64,000 nucleotides of DNA from Vigna angularis (Eukaryota; Streptophyta; Magnoliopsida; Fabales; Fabaceae), in NCBI RefSeq assembly GCF_016808095.1, contig NC_068974.1, positions 33,573,090 through 33,637,089 on the forward strand, written 5' to 3'. A program made the translations under genes and the position numbers. Positions 11,465 to 22,699 of this stretch are shown here, piece after piece. The first letter of the stretch is position 1; each line of letters starts with the position of its first letter. The notes beneath the pieces are model-generated. The model was given only the letters and a program-made list of their open reading frames with translations. It did no database searches and was not told where the DNA came from.

Positions 11465-12400
11465 AGACCGAGCGGTAAATCCCGCTCGGCCGAGAGGTAA
11501 ACCCCTCTCGTCAAAATTGAAGATAAAGATTTGAAGACCGAGCGGTAAATCCCACTCGGGGAAGAGGTAAATTCCTCTATAAAGATTCGAAGACCGAGCG
11601 GTAAGTCCCACTCGGCGAAGAGTTAAATTCCTCTATAAAGATTTGAAGACCGAGCGGTAAATCCCACTCGGCGAAGAGGTAAATTCCTCTATAAAGATTC
11701 GAAGACCGAGCGGTAAGTCCCACTCGGCGGAGAGGTAAATTCCTCTATAAAGATTTGAAGACCGAGCGGTAAATCTCACTTGGCGAAGAGGTAAATTCCT
11801 CTATAATGATTCGAAGACCGAGCGGTAAGTCTCACTCGGCGAAGAGGTAAATTCCTCTATAAAGATTTGAAGACCGAACGGTTAATCCCACTCGGCGAAG
11901 AGGTAAATTCCTCTATAAAGATTCGAAGACCGAGCGATAAATCCCACTCGACGAAGAGGTAAATTCCTCTATAAAGATTGGAAGACTGAGCGGTAAATCC
12001 CACTCGGTGAAGAGGTAAATTCCTCTATAAAGATTCGAAGACCGAGCAGTTAATCCCACTCAGTGAAGAGGTAACAAGATACTGCAAATCACAACCGAGA
12101 GGTAAATCCCTCTCGTCAAAGTTGAGAACAAAGACCGAGCGGTAAATCCCACTCGGCCGAGAGGTAAAACCCTCGTCAAGGTCGAAGCGAAAGACCGAGC
12201 GGTAAATCCCACTCGGCCGAGAGGTAAAACCCTCGTCAAGGACGAAGCGAAAGACCGAGCGGTAAATCCCACTCGGCCGAGAGGTAAAACCCTCGTCAAG
12301 GTCGAAGCAAAAGACCGAGCGGTAAATCCCACTCGGCCGAGAGGTAAAACCCTCGTCAAGGACGAAACCAAAGACCGAGAAGAAAATCCCTCTCAACCGA
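11465..12400 (+). repeat. Two tandem arrays of stem-loop repeats in the retrotransposon 3' region
   Basis: Ten copies of a 56-bp unit (AGACCGAGCGG starts at 11535, 11591, 11647 and so on to 12039), then five copies of a related 60-bp unit (12132, 12192, 12252, 12312, 12372). A diverged first copy is at 11465. Each unit holds two potential hairpins: CCGAG/CTCGG closing on CGGTAAATCCCA, and GAGG/CCTC closing on TAAATT. The minus-strand ORFs here merely translate the repeats. Confidence 0.85.
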
Positions 12401-12622
12401 ACGGTTCTCACTCTCATCAATCAGAAAGTTCTGATAACAAGGACTGTCGAGCGTGCGGCCAAATTCAATCCATGGAACTGTTCGGCACAAATAGGATATA
12501 ACGACTTGAAGCACAGAGAGCAAACTCCTTAATACAACGAGAACAACCTCCCTCAAACTCATAAGTCCTATAGTTAACCGTTCGGCTAAAGCCGAACGAT
12601 TAACTCAGACTTGGGGGGCTTA

Positions 12623-13008
12623 TGTTACTATGGGCTCACAGGCTACCGTTCGGTCTCGGCCAGCTTCTCATCCGTTCGGTCTCGACTAGCTTTTCACCCG
12701 TTCGGTCTCGACTAGCTTCTCATCCGTTCGGTCTCGACCAGCTTCTCATTCGTTCGGTCTCGACCAGCTTTTCACCTGTTCGGTCTCGACTAGCTTCTCT
12801 TTCGTTCGGTCTCGACAACTATTAAGCAGATGTAACGCACAATGAATGTTATAACGACTGTCGTTAAACAATTAAGGTTTGCATTAATGACCATTAAGAG
12901 GTAAATTAATTTGTCAGATTCCTTTGAACTCTATAAATAAGGGTTTAGGTTTTAGGTAAAGACAGATTCAACTCATACTGCAATACGCTCTATTTACGTC
13001 ATATTAGG
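12623..13008 (+). repeat. 3' LTR of the gag-only retrotransposon, first part
   Basis: Starts TGTTACTATGGG directly after the purine tract and matches the 5' LTR up to ...CATATTAGG, where the solo LTR is inserted. The rest of this LTR is at 15092-15304. Confidence 0.85.
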
Positions 13009-15091
13009 TGTAACATCCCAAATTCTCACATTAATGTAACATCCCAACTTTTCACATTAATGTAACATCCCAAATTTTCATACTTGATAATTAACATTAC
13101 ATTTACGGTAACATTCCGTAATCTCACCCTTTAAAATTTCCTAGTTGATATAAGTCTATACATGTAAAAAGGTTCTAATTATAGTTCTTCTACTCCTCCC
13201 TTTCCTTGGTACTATGTGAGGCGACATTCCTTCATCTGCTCCCGTATAACGAATTATACGATCATCGCACATACCCAAACACAAAACACAAACAAGTAGG
13301 GTGAGCTAACATGCAACAAATCATTTATAAGACATGCATAATTACTTCGATACAGACATCATATAATAATTATGTCAGACACCCTCATACCATCATACCA
13401 CAATTCCTATTAGACACTCGTCCCACAATACCCAATAAATACCATAATACTCAATAGACATTCATTCCATAATACCCAATAAACACTCATCCCACAATAC
13501 CCAATAACACTCATTCCACAATACCCAATAAACACTCATCTCACAATACCCAAATAAACACTCATTCCATAATACCCAATAGGCACTTATCCCCACGATA
13601 TTCAATAGGCACTTATCCCAACGATATGTTGATGAGCGATACAACTGAAGGTTTTTCACTTGTGATGTCATTCTTAGTCCCCTCACTATGTCCAAAACCG
13701 GCACATAGACCAGGACATTCTGCCCTCCATACCATTCATAAGGTTAGTCCCCTCACTATGTCCTAAACCGGCACATAGACCAGGACATTCTGCCCTCCAT
13801 ACCATTCACAAGGTTAGTCCCCTCACTATGTCCTAAACCGGCACATAGACCAGGACCTCCTGCCCCTCTCACCACATAATTCATCATTCTCTACTTGAGA
13901 CTGAATCATTATTAGAGTATCAGGATAACCTCCAACTTCATGACCCTCAACATCAACATATACGCACATACCATGTCATTACAGAATCTCTCCACGAAAC
14001 TCATACCATGCTCACATTCCTTAACTCATATTATACCCTTACGAAATCTACCCATAATCCTCATACACATACCATGACATTACAGAATCTCTCCGCGAGA
14101 CTCATACCATACTCACATTCCTCGACTCATATTATACCCTTACGACATTTCCCCGTAATACTCATACATGTTCAGATGCATAAATTCAAATCAAATAAAC
14201 TTCAATCATTTCAGAAATCATACAAATTGAATATATTCCAACAATATATATTACATAATAATTTAACAGTACATAATCTGTACACAAGATTTAAGTTAAA
14301 AACCTGTCGAGTAGACTTCCAGGAAAGAGAGGTGCGTCACAATGGACAACTTAAGTACCAAGTCTTTCCTTAGCCAAAGTGTTCCTCAACTAGTTTTTAA
14401 CAAATTTCTTATTAACAGATTCAAAACAACAGCATATAATATTTACACCGAATATCAATATAGATAAACATACAGTAAGCATTAACAATATTCATACATA
14501 ATTTCAAGACATGAATAGTAATAAAACAGTACTAAATCATAATATAAAAGCTTAGAAAAGTTAGCTCCCCTACCTCTATTCCAGACTTAATCTCCTGCTC
14601 CGAATTTGTTTCCCCGAAAACTCTTCAGAACTTCTACTCTTCTTGCAACTAAAAATTTCTCCCTAACTATTTCTTCTCTATTTCTCAAGCTCTCACTTGA
14701 TTCCTCTTCTCTTGGTGAAAAATACCCTTCCCTCCCATGGCTATTTATAGTAAAAAAAATTTACTATTCCTTAATATTTTAATATTATTTATTATTTTAA
14801 TATTATTTAAAAATAATATTTCAATCATTTTCTCACCAAATCTGATCCTAATTTCTACCTACTACTTTCTTCCATGCTAAGGAATCCAAATGCTGAAAAT
14901 TTATTTTTACTATTTACTTTTTACTATTCAACTTAAAAAAATTTACTAAATAATTACCAAAAATTTGAACCTCTCCTTCTAAAATTATTATAATTTTATA
15001 TCCAAAATTTACATTTTTCTATCCACTAAAATTATTATTACTAATAAAATGATAAAATTTACTATTATAAATATTTTTCATGGGTCTTACA
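13009..15091 (-). mobile_element. Solo LTR A (Ty3/gypsy-type), nested in the 3' LTR
   Basis: On the plus strand it begins TGTAACATCCC and ends TCTTACA; read on the minus strand it is TGTAAG...GGGATGTTACA. Perfect 5-bp duplications TTAGG lie at 13004-13008 and 15092-15096, and removing the insert restores the LTR sequence seen at 9711-9730. It has no internal domain, so it is a solo LTR left by recombination. Inside are a triplicated terminus (13009-13085), a CCCAATA(A)ACACTCAT short tandem repeat (about 13390-13620) and three copies of a 70-bp repeat (13674-13870). It resembles LTRs B and C. Confidence 0.85.
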
Positions 15092-15304
15092 TTAGGGCTT
15101 CAATATTTAACTGTAACAAACAGTTCATAAAACCGCTCCTAACTTGAGCGTCAGAGTGCCTTTTGCAGGTACCTCCCCCTCCGATCCAAAGCGGCCACCA
15201 AGCGGCCAATATTGAAGGTGACCGATCGGTCCAAACTGGAAGCAGACAAGCAAAGCGCACCAGTCGAAGGTTAGTGTCTCGGTCTCACAAATCTCACCGA
15301 AACA
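15092..15304 (+). repeat. 3' LTR of the gag-only retrotransposon, second part
   Basis: Continues the LTR after the nested solo LTR (TTAGGGCTTCAATATTTAAC...) and ends ...CACCGAAACA, followed by the ATATT duplication. Nearly identical to 9723-9935. Confidence 0.85.
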
Positions 15305-15712
15305 ATATTTAAGAAAATATATTTGAAAATTTTGAAGGACTATAAACACCTTTTATATAGATTTATACTTTATACTGACTATTATTGTTTAGTAACAATT
15401 GGTTTCGATTGTTACACTTTAAACTCTCATCTATCAAATGAAATATATTTATTATCTATTCAAGAAAAAATATTTTACTAAATATATTTATTTATCTCTT
15501 TAAACAAAAAAATTTCAGATGAAACACGTGTAAATATCTATAAGCACATTTTCAAGAAAATTAAAATTTAGAAAAATAAAATTGTAAAATAAATGAAGAA
15601 TGATTTTTTTAAATCGTACAGTCTTCTACCAAAGATATTTTTATTCTTTATTTAATTTAATTATATTCTTTAAACTCAAATAAATTAGTCCTTACATATT
15701 TAGTGAAGATAG
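15305..15712 (+). promoter_or_regulatory. Detached distal upstream block of thionin-like gene 3
   Basis: Matches the distal upstream regions of genes 1 and 2 (for example TCTATCAAATGAAATATA..., AATTATATTCTTTAAACTCAAATAAATTAGT). The match stops at about 15712 and continues about 6.1 kb further on, at about 21840 (ATATGATGGGCCTAAC), just upstream of gene 3. It is therefore the distal upstream half of gene 3, cut off by a transposon block. Confidence 0.65.
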
Positions 15713-16637
15713 GTGTTTCATTGAATAAATTAAAGCTAAGAAAATAATATTAAAATCAAAATGCTTAATTACATGGATGGTTTGCATTTTGGTGGGAGTG
15801 TATGAAGTTGGTATCTACTTTGAAAAAAGTTTAAATTGTGTTTTAATTTTTGAAAATGTACTTCAATTTGGTTTTTCTTGAAAAAAGAAATTACTAACAC
15901 GTTAATGGCATGAACGCGTATCAATTGGTGTTTTTTTATTTTAATTTTTTTTTAATTTTCCTTTATAAAACTTTGGTTCCATTTGTTAAGTATTTGGTGT
16001 GATATGTAGTACTGATAGTGTGATATGTCATAATATGTCATTATTAGTGACATATGACAATATGCGACAATTATTTCTTTAATTTAAATTAGTTTTATTT
16101 TTTCTCGAACAATATTATGCTAAAACAAAATTTATTATTTGTATAAATATTATACTAATATTTTTATTAAAAATGATTTTCTAATATATTATATTATTAT
16201 ATATTATTAACTCATGTTTTGTTAATCATGATTTTAACTACTAAATTTTAATATAAATATTAATACAACATTTATACAAATAATACGTTTGCTTCCAATT
16301 GAGAGATTATCAAATTTATTATTTATATAAATGATATTAATTAATTTATTATTATAAAAAAATATGGATAAATAATATATTAGTTTTAAATATTTGCTTG
16401 TTTTGTAAAAATATTTATATTTAGTTAATTTTAATCTTATAAAAAAAATGGATTAACAAAAAATAAATTAATAATATATAATAATGTATTATATTAAAAA
16501 ATATTTTTTAATAAAAATGTTAGTTTAACATTTATACAAATAATAAATTTTTCTCAAATTGAGGAGGGATAATAATGTTCCATTTCAAAAAAAATTGAGA
16601 CTAAATTAAATAAAAAAATTTAAAAATATAAATTGAA

Positions 16638-18731
16638 TGTAACATCCTATAATCTCACACTTGATAATGCATAATTTATATATTGTAACATTACATTTAC
16701 GGTAACATCCCGTAATTTCACACTTGAAAATTTATAGTTGATATATATTTATACATATGTTTTAAACTCAGATTTCAACTACAAACTCATAAATATAACT
16801 CAAATTCTTCTAATTTATTCTTCTATTTCTTTCTTCATTGGCACTGGATCAGACGACATTCCTTCATCTGCTCCTGTATAACGAATTATACGATCATTGC
16901 ATATACACAAACACAAACAAGTAGGGTGAGCTAACATGCAACAAATCATTTATAAAACATGCATAATTACTTTGATACAAACATCATATAATAATTATGT
17001 CAGACACCCTCATACCATCATACTACAATTACACCATAGATACTCATTCCATCATACCACAATTCCTATTAGACACTCGTCCCACAATACTCAATAAACA
17101 TTCATCCCACAATACTCAATAGACACTCGTTCCACAATACCCAATAGACACTCATCCCACAATACTCAATAGACACTCATCCGGATGATACGTTGATGAG
17201 CGGTCACAAGAGGTTATGCACTTGTGATGACTTCTACTTCCTCTTACAAATACATTTCCAAAATACTCCATACCATCCACAAGGTTAGTCCTCAACACTA
17301 TGTCCAAAACCGGCACATAGACCAGGACCTCCTGCCCCTCTCACCACATAATTCATCCTTCTCTACTTGAGACTAGGTGATTATTAGAGTATCAGGATAA
17401 CCTCCAACAACAGGATCCTCAACATCAACATATACACAAATACCATATCATTACTGAATCTCTCCGCAAGACTCATACCATATTCATATTCCTCAACTCA
17501 CATTATACCCTTACAAAATCTCCCCATAATACTCATATCATGTTCAGATGCATAAATTCAAATCCAATATAATAAAATCCAATCATCGCAAAAATCATAC
17601 AAAATGAATATATCACAATAAATTAACAATACTAAAATATCACCATAAATGGTCACCGGAGAAGAATCAAATGTTTGACAAATCAAACTCACCATAAACG
17701 CCAGTACATATGACTAGTCACAACTTACTGGATTGGACCAGGGCTGTTCTATGATCAGGGATGTACCAACTCCGGTTTTTAAGATTCCTCTATCCTACCA
17801 TCACAATTATAATTCATAATTTCGTATCTACCATAATAACATGAATTCATTCCAACGAGATATATTGCACAATAGTTTAATAGTACATAATATGTTCAGC
17901 AAGATTTAAGTTAAAACTTGTCGAGTAGACTTCCAGGAAAGAGAGGTGCGTCATAATGGAAAACTTAAGTACCAAGTCTTTCCTTAGTCAAAGTGTTCCT
18001 CAACTAGTTTTAACAAATTTCTTATTTACAGATTCAAAACAACATCATATAATATTAACACAGAAATTCAATATAGATAGATATACAGTAAGCATTAACA
18101 GTATTCACACAGAATTTCAAGACATGAATAGTAATAAAACAGTACTAAATCATAATATAAAAGCTTAGAAGGGTTAGATCCCCTACCTCTTCTCCAGAAT
18201 TATTTTCCTACTAGAAGTTGTTCCCCGAAAACTCTTCAGAATCTCTACTCTTCTTACAACTAAAATTTCTTCCTAACTCTTTCTTCTCTAAATTTCAAGA
18301 TTTCTCTCTTCATTCTTCCTGTCTTTGTGCAGAATACCCTTCCCTCCCATGACTATTTATAGGTAAAATTTTTTATTTAATAATTTTTAATATTATTTAT
18401 TATTTTAATATTATTTTTAAATAATATTTTAATCATCCACTTGATCAAATCTGATCCTAACTCCTTCCATGCTACGTAGAAATTCTTATCCTTTCAATTT
18501 TTCATTTTTTTTACTATTCACTTTTTACTATTCAATTTTTTTAAAAAAAAAATCATAAATAAATTATCAAAAATTTGAACTTCTCCTTCTAGAATTACTA
18601 TCATTTTATATCAAAAATTTAAAATTTTTTACCATAATTTTCTATTTAATTATATTTTCTATCCATTAAAATTATTATTACTAATAAAATGCTAAAATTT
18701 ACTATTATAAATATTTTTCATTAGTCTTATA
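16638..18731 (-). mobile_element. Solo LTR B (relative of A)
   Basis: Plus strand starts TGTAACATCC and ends near TCTTATA (18731), with the terminal TTACA altered. It parallels LTR A over most of its length: the GTATAACGAATTATACGATCAT segment (shared core TAACGAATTATACGATCAT), the CAATAGACACTCAT short repeats (17040-17180), and the AACTTAAGTACCAAGTCTTTCC segment. A clear target duplication is not visible, so it is probably older than A and C. Confidence 0.7.
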
Positions 18732-20027
18732 ATAAACATGTATAAAGAATAAATCGAATTAAAGAAATATATATAAAAAATAAATTGAAATCAATAAAAT
18801 AATACTTTGACATTAAAAATGTCATATCATAGTATGTGACATTGTCAGTGTTTTACATGTTAACAATTTTTTTACAAAAATATAAAAAAAAAACAATTAA
18901 AACTATAAATTAACATGGGACATATAATGTAAGGACCGGGTGTCCTTTTTATTTTTTTAAAAATGAAAATGGTAGGGTAGGCCTTCTAATGGGCTGCTGC
19001 ACTTTGTTAGTGGGGGAAGGAGCTCAGTGGACGGCTGCACAATGATGGTGGACGGCTGGGTGGAGTGGGCGGCTGGTGGATGGTGGACCTCTTCACTTCC
19101 AAGTGCTCCAAGCACCATGAGAACACCATCATCTCCTTCCTTGGTGGGCATATCACTGAGCAGTGGCTGTGAGAAGCAACGTGTCTTTCTTCTTAAAAAG
19201 GGAAATCAGGGATTGAGGGAGGTTGGATGCTGCATCTGGAGAAGAGAGTAAGCTTGCTGCAGACTTGGGAGAAGTGAGGCAGAGGTCGTCCGGCGTTGCA
19301 ACTGCAAGCTTGAGGAAGGTAGATTCAAGTGAAGTGTTGGGTGCTACATCCAGAGGTGAGGCAGAGAACGTCCAGAGCTTTACTGCATTCAAGATTGCTA
19401 GGAGGTCTTCAAGAGGTAAGGGGAGTTGGATTTTCTGTATGTTGGTAGTTATTGCATGATGTAGATGCTGGAAATTTGTGGTTGTGTGTATGGTTGGAAT
19501 GAAAATGATATGTTGATTCATGTATGTAATCTTGTATGTTTTGGAATTGAAGGAAATTGGAATTTCATAGCTTTTTAGTCATTTGGAGAGGAAGTGAGGT
19601 AGTGATTTTGAGTATTTGGGGTCTAGAGTGTTATTGAGCATTTGGAACAGTTTCACCCACTGTATTATGACTTGTTAGAGCCATCAAATTGATCAAAATA
19701 GGTGTAAAATGGTAGAATTGGATTTTGAGTATCTAAGTTGTGAAAATTGGTGTTTTATGGTTGAATTTGAGAATGAATCCCTTAAGAATTGAATAAGGAA
19801 CGTTTATAATCAATTAGGTAAGTTCAATCTAGTATAAAACATGAATTTAGGGTGTTAGAAGTTAATAAAAAGGGTTGAAAATGGTAAAACGAGGTTCTGG
19901 CCTCAAATCTGTAGAATTCTGCATTCTGCAGAATTCTCGCCCGGGCGCCCCTGTCGCGCCCAGGCGCCCCAGCCTCTGGAAGAGTCGCGCCTGGCATGTC
20001 GCGCCTGAGCGCGCGATGCAATAGTGA

Positions 20028-20440
20028 GCGTTCGTCCTTGAGTTGCATGTTGAACGTTCGTCCGAATAACTGAGCGTTCGTCCTTCAATCGGAGTGAGCG
20101 TTCGACCTAAGTATCAATCCTAGCGTTCGTTCAAGAAGTGTTCGACCTTGAGCGTTCGTCCGTGGCGTTCGTCCAAAAGAGTGTTCGACCTTGAGCGTTC
20201 GTCCGTGGCGTTCGTCCAAAAGAGTGTTCGGCCTGTTGTTGAGCGTTCGTCCTGTAGTGTTCGTCCAAATCATCAAGCTAGCGTTCGTCCATATTGCTTA
20301 AACAACGTTCGTCCATATTGTTTTGTTGACGTTCGTTCATCTGGAAAGGACGTTCGTCCAAATTGTTAGATGGCGTTCGTCCATTTTGAAGAGACGCTCG
20401 TGCAAATTGTTAAATGGCGTTCGTCCAGAAACGTCCGTTC
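20028..20440 (+). repeat. GCGTTCGTCC short-motif array in solo LTR C
   Basis: About twenty occurrences of (G/A)GCGTTCGTCC or near variants, spaced irregularly at roughly 15-30 bp, preceded by a GC-rich segment with CCAGGCGCCCC (19940-20010). Much less AT-rich than the surroundings and rich in CpG. Confidence 0.75.
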
Positions 20441-20740
20441 CAAGGTGTTGGGTGAATAGTGCTCGTTCGTATAGTACCCTATAACTAATGTTTTCTTCTA
20501 TTAAATTGAACTACGTGTACAAATGTTTGGAATGTATACTGTGATGAGAATTATGTGAAAATATGTGAATTTATTAGGTGTGTTGGATTTACTGTAATAT
20601 ATGGGGATATCTGGTATTTGTTAGTAACTGTATAATTCACAGACGTAATTCCATGGTCCTCAAGGAGGGGATACATGGTGGTGGACGTAATTCCATGATC
20701 CTCAGAAAAGGAGACATAGTGGTGATTTGGGATGTACTTA

Positions 20741-21248
20741 CCTTGCATAGTGTTGGGGAGTGCCAGCTGAACTATGCGAGCGTAAATATGAGTTGTGACT
20801 TACTCTACATAGTGTTGGGGAGTGCCAGCTGAACTATGTAGGTGTAAAGATGAATCGTGTGTGTTTACCTTGCATAGTGTTGGGGAGTGCCAGCTGAACT
20901 ATGCGAGCGTAAATATGAGTTGTGACTTACTCTACATAGTGTTGGGGAGTGTCAGCTGAACTATGTAGGTGTAAGGATAAATCGTATGTGTTTACCTTGC
21001 ATAGTGTTGGGGAGTGCCAGCTGAACTATGCGAGCGTAAATATGAGTTGTGACTTACTCTACATAGTGTTGGGGAGTGTCAGCTGAACTATGTAGGTGTA
21101 AGGATAAATCGTATGTGTTTACCTTGCATAGTGTTGGGGAGTGTCAGCTGAACTATGCGAGTGTAAATATGAGTTGTGACTTACTCTACATAGTGTTGGG
21201 GAGTGCCAGCTGAACTATGTAGGCGTAAGGATGAGTCGTAGGAGGTTA
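20741..21248 (+). repeat. Four tandem 127-bp units in solo LTR C
   Basis: CCTTGCATAGTG begins each unit at 20741, 20868, 20995 and 21122. Each unit consists of two similar halves of about 63 bp, both containing CATAGTGTTGGGGAGTG(C/T)CAGCTGAAC (core: GTTGGGGAGTG). Solo LTR A has a related 70-bp repeat in inverted orientation at 13674-13870. Confidence 0.85.
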
Positions 21249-21839
21249 TGAAATGTGGGTTATGAGTATGCTGTAATTGTTCCTGTATATGTACCTATGT
21301 ATGATATCATGAATTAAATGTACTAGGAAATAATATGTTTTTTTTATATCTAGCTCACCCTTGCATTGTTTGTGTTATGTGCTGTTTGGGTATGTTTCTC
21401 TGGCGATGATCATCCACTTGGATGGGAGCAGACGTCGTTGAAGAGATCACTTTGGAGCAAGAGCTGGACGATACTGAGACTGCGGAGTAGTCTTCTTAGG
21501 AATTCCTATCTGAACACGTGTAGTGTTCGAATCTGTAAACTGTTTAAGTTTAAATTTTCCGTTTCTGTTATTTTGAATGACTGAAATTTTTACATTTAAT
21601 TACACGTCATGATCCGACTGTTCTCTTTATTGGAATGTTGACGTCTTTATTATGTAATAATTGTTATTATATAATCGGGATGTTACATATAACACGGTTA
21701 GTAATTTTTAAAAAAGAAATAACTTAATTGAAACATTTATTTTAAAAATTAAAACATAATTGAAATATTTTTAAAAACAGGAAATTAATTTTACACATTC
21801 TTACTAAAATAAAAATCATCCAAATAATTAAACCAAACC

Positions 21840-22063
21840 AAAATATGATGGGCCTAACCGTCTTTTAGCCCATAAATTCATTAATTCACATATTTAATGA
21901 GAATTAAATTACTAGCTTATTGACAAATAATGAGCTTTAAAGTTACTTCAAACACACTTTTTGTGCCTTTAAATTGAGATTCAATTTTCCTTAGAACGCA
22001 ACACAAATTTACACAAAATCTTAGCCTAGAGTGTAGAGACTTAGAGTAGTTTCAGAGGAAAAC
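21840..22063 (+). promoter_or_regulatory. Proximal upstream region of thionin-like gene 3
   Basis: Keeps the block shared with genes 1 and 2 (GACAAATAATGAGC, AGTTACTTCAAACACA, GTGCCTTTAAATTGA, ACACAAAATCT). Only about 220 bp of cluster-type sequence remain before the nested transposons begin. Confidence 0.5.
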
Positions 22064-22475
22064 ATGAAAAGTGACATAGTAGCAATTTTAATGATGTTCA
22101 TGTTAGGTTTTGTGCAAATTCTAAGTATTGAGGCAAAACTGCCTTGTGCTGCACAATGTGCTTTAGATTGTTTAGGTTCAGAACACCCTTATCCTGTTTG
22201 TTTAGCTAAATGTCTTGAAAAATGCGATAAAGTGTCTACCACTCACTACAATTGTATTACAAAGTGTGGCGTGAGCAAGACCCTCACTGTTACTATTGGT
22301 ACTTATTTTTCAAATGAAATTCAAATTTTCGTTAATGTTTTTATTGTTTTATAATTGAACTAATCTTCTTCCTTTTCATCTCATTTAAAATGGCTTTTAT
22401 GTTTCAGATGGTCGTGGTGATGTGACTGACGTCGTTGATTCTTGCTTGCGAAACTGTCCCAACTTGGAAGAGTAA
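22064..22475 (+). CDS. Small secreted cysteine-rich thionin-like protein, gene 3
   Basis: Two exons, 22064-22298 and 22408-22475, encode 100 residues. The 109-bp phase-1 intron has donor GTACTT and acceptor TTTCAG. The signal peptide is about residues 1-24, ending IEA. All ten cysteines are kept with the same C-x3-C spacing (28, 32, 36, 46, 50, 54, 64, 68 and two in exon 2), and the protein ends NLEE like gene 1. It is the most diverged of the three in its middle loop (residues 37-60). Poly(A) signal AATAAA at 22538-22543. Its upstream region is split by a 6-kb transposon block, so expression may differ from genes 1 and 2 (inference). Confidence 0.76.
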
Positions 22476-22699
22476 TTAATTCTTCACTCTAACAAGATTC
22501 GAGAGCAAAATTAGACATGTTACTTATACATGTTTGTAATAAAATCATGGAAAAATGAATTTTATAATAATTTCTGCTATAATTCCTTTTTATTTTAAAA
22601 TATTAATTTGGTTACTTGATCAACTTGTCTTATGATTGATTCTCTATCTTATTTGCATTTCCACTTTACTATAGTTACTTTAAAAATAAAGTTTCGATT

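Larger units (their letters stand above)
9342..15304 (+). mobile_element. Gag-only LTR retrotransposon (TR-GAG-like), with nested solo LTR
   Basis: Complete element bounded by direct 5-bp duplications ATATT (9337-9341 and 15305-15309). Parts: 5' LTR 9342-9935; primer-binding-type sequence TGGCGCCCACCGTGGGGCC at 9939-9957; gag 9980-11275; tandem-repeat region 11465-12400; purine tract TTGGGGGGCTTA at 12611-12622; 3' LTR 12623-15304, interrupted by a solo LTR at 13009-15091. No protease, reverse transcriptase, RNase H or integrase is visible between gag and the 3' LTR, so it needs enzymes from another element. Without the nested LTR it is about 3.9 kb. The two LTRs differ at only a few percent of sites, implying fairly recent insertion. 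Confidence 0.85.
18928..21687 (+). mobile_element. Solo LTR C with perfect TATAA target duplication
   Basis: 2760 bp, starting TGTAAGGACCGGG and ending CGGGATGTTACA, with TATAA at 18923-18927 and 21688-21692. It has the same terminal signature as LTRs A and B but the opposite orientation. Two internal arrays stand out: a dense run of GCGTTCGTCC-type motifs (about 20028-20440) and four copies of a 127-bp unit (starting 20741, 20868, 20995, 21122). ORFs inside (for example 19027-19521) have no recognised domain. No gag or pol. Confidence 0.85.
15753..21838. mobile_element. Nested insertion splitting the gene 3 upstream region (long-TIR DNA element with solo LTRs)
   Basis: The two outer ends are inverted copies: TTAATTACATGGATGG near 15760 against the reverse of the region near 21830, and TTTAAATTGTGTTTTAATTTTTG near 15829 (shown as the shared part TGTTTTAATTTTT) against its inverse near 21750. 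That suggests a DNA element, possibly Mutator-like, with inverted termini of 100 bp or more. Two solo LTRs (16638-18731 and 18928-21687) are nested inside it, so most of the 6 kb is LTR. The outer target duplication is not clear. No transposase ORF. Confidence 0.5.

Noticed and set aside
11465..12400. CRISPR-like appearance of repeats with palindromic parts
   Set aside because: Units are contiguous without unique spacers, lie inside a plant LTR retrotransposon, and the genome is eukaryotic.
12025..12420. Minus-strand ORFs with regular repeated peptides
   Set aside because: They merely translate the tandem stem-loop array; no evidence of a real repeat protein.
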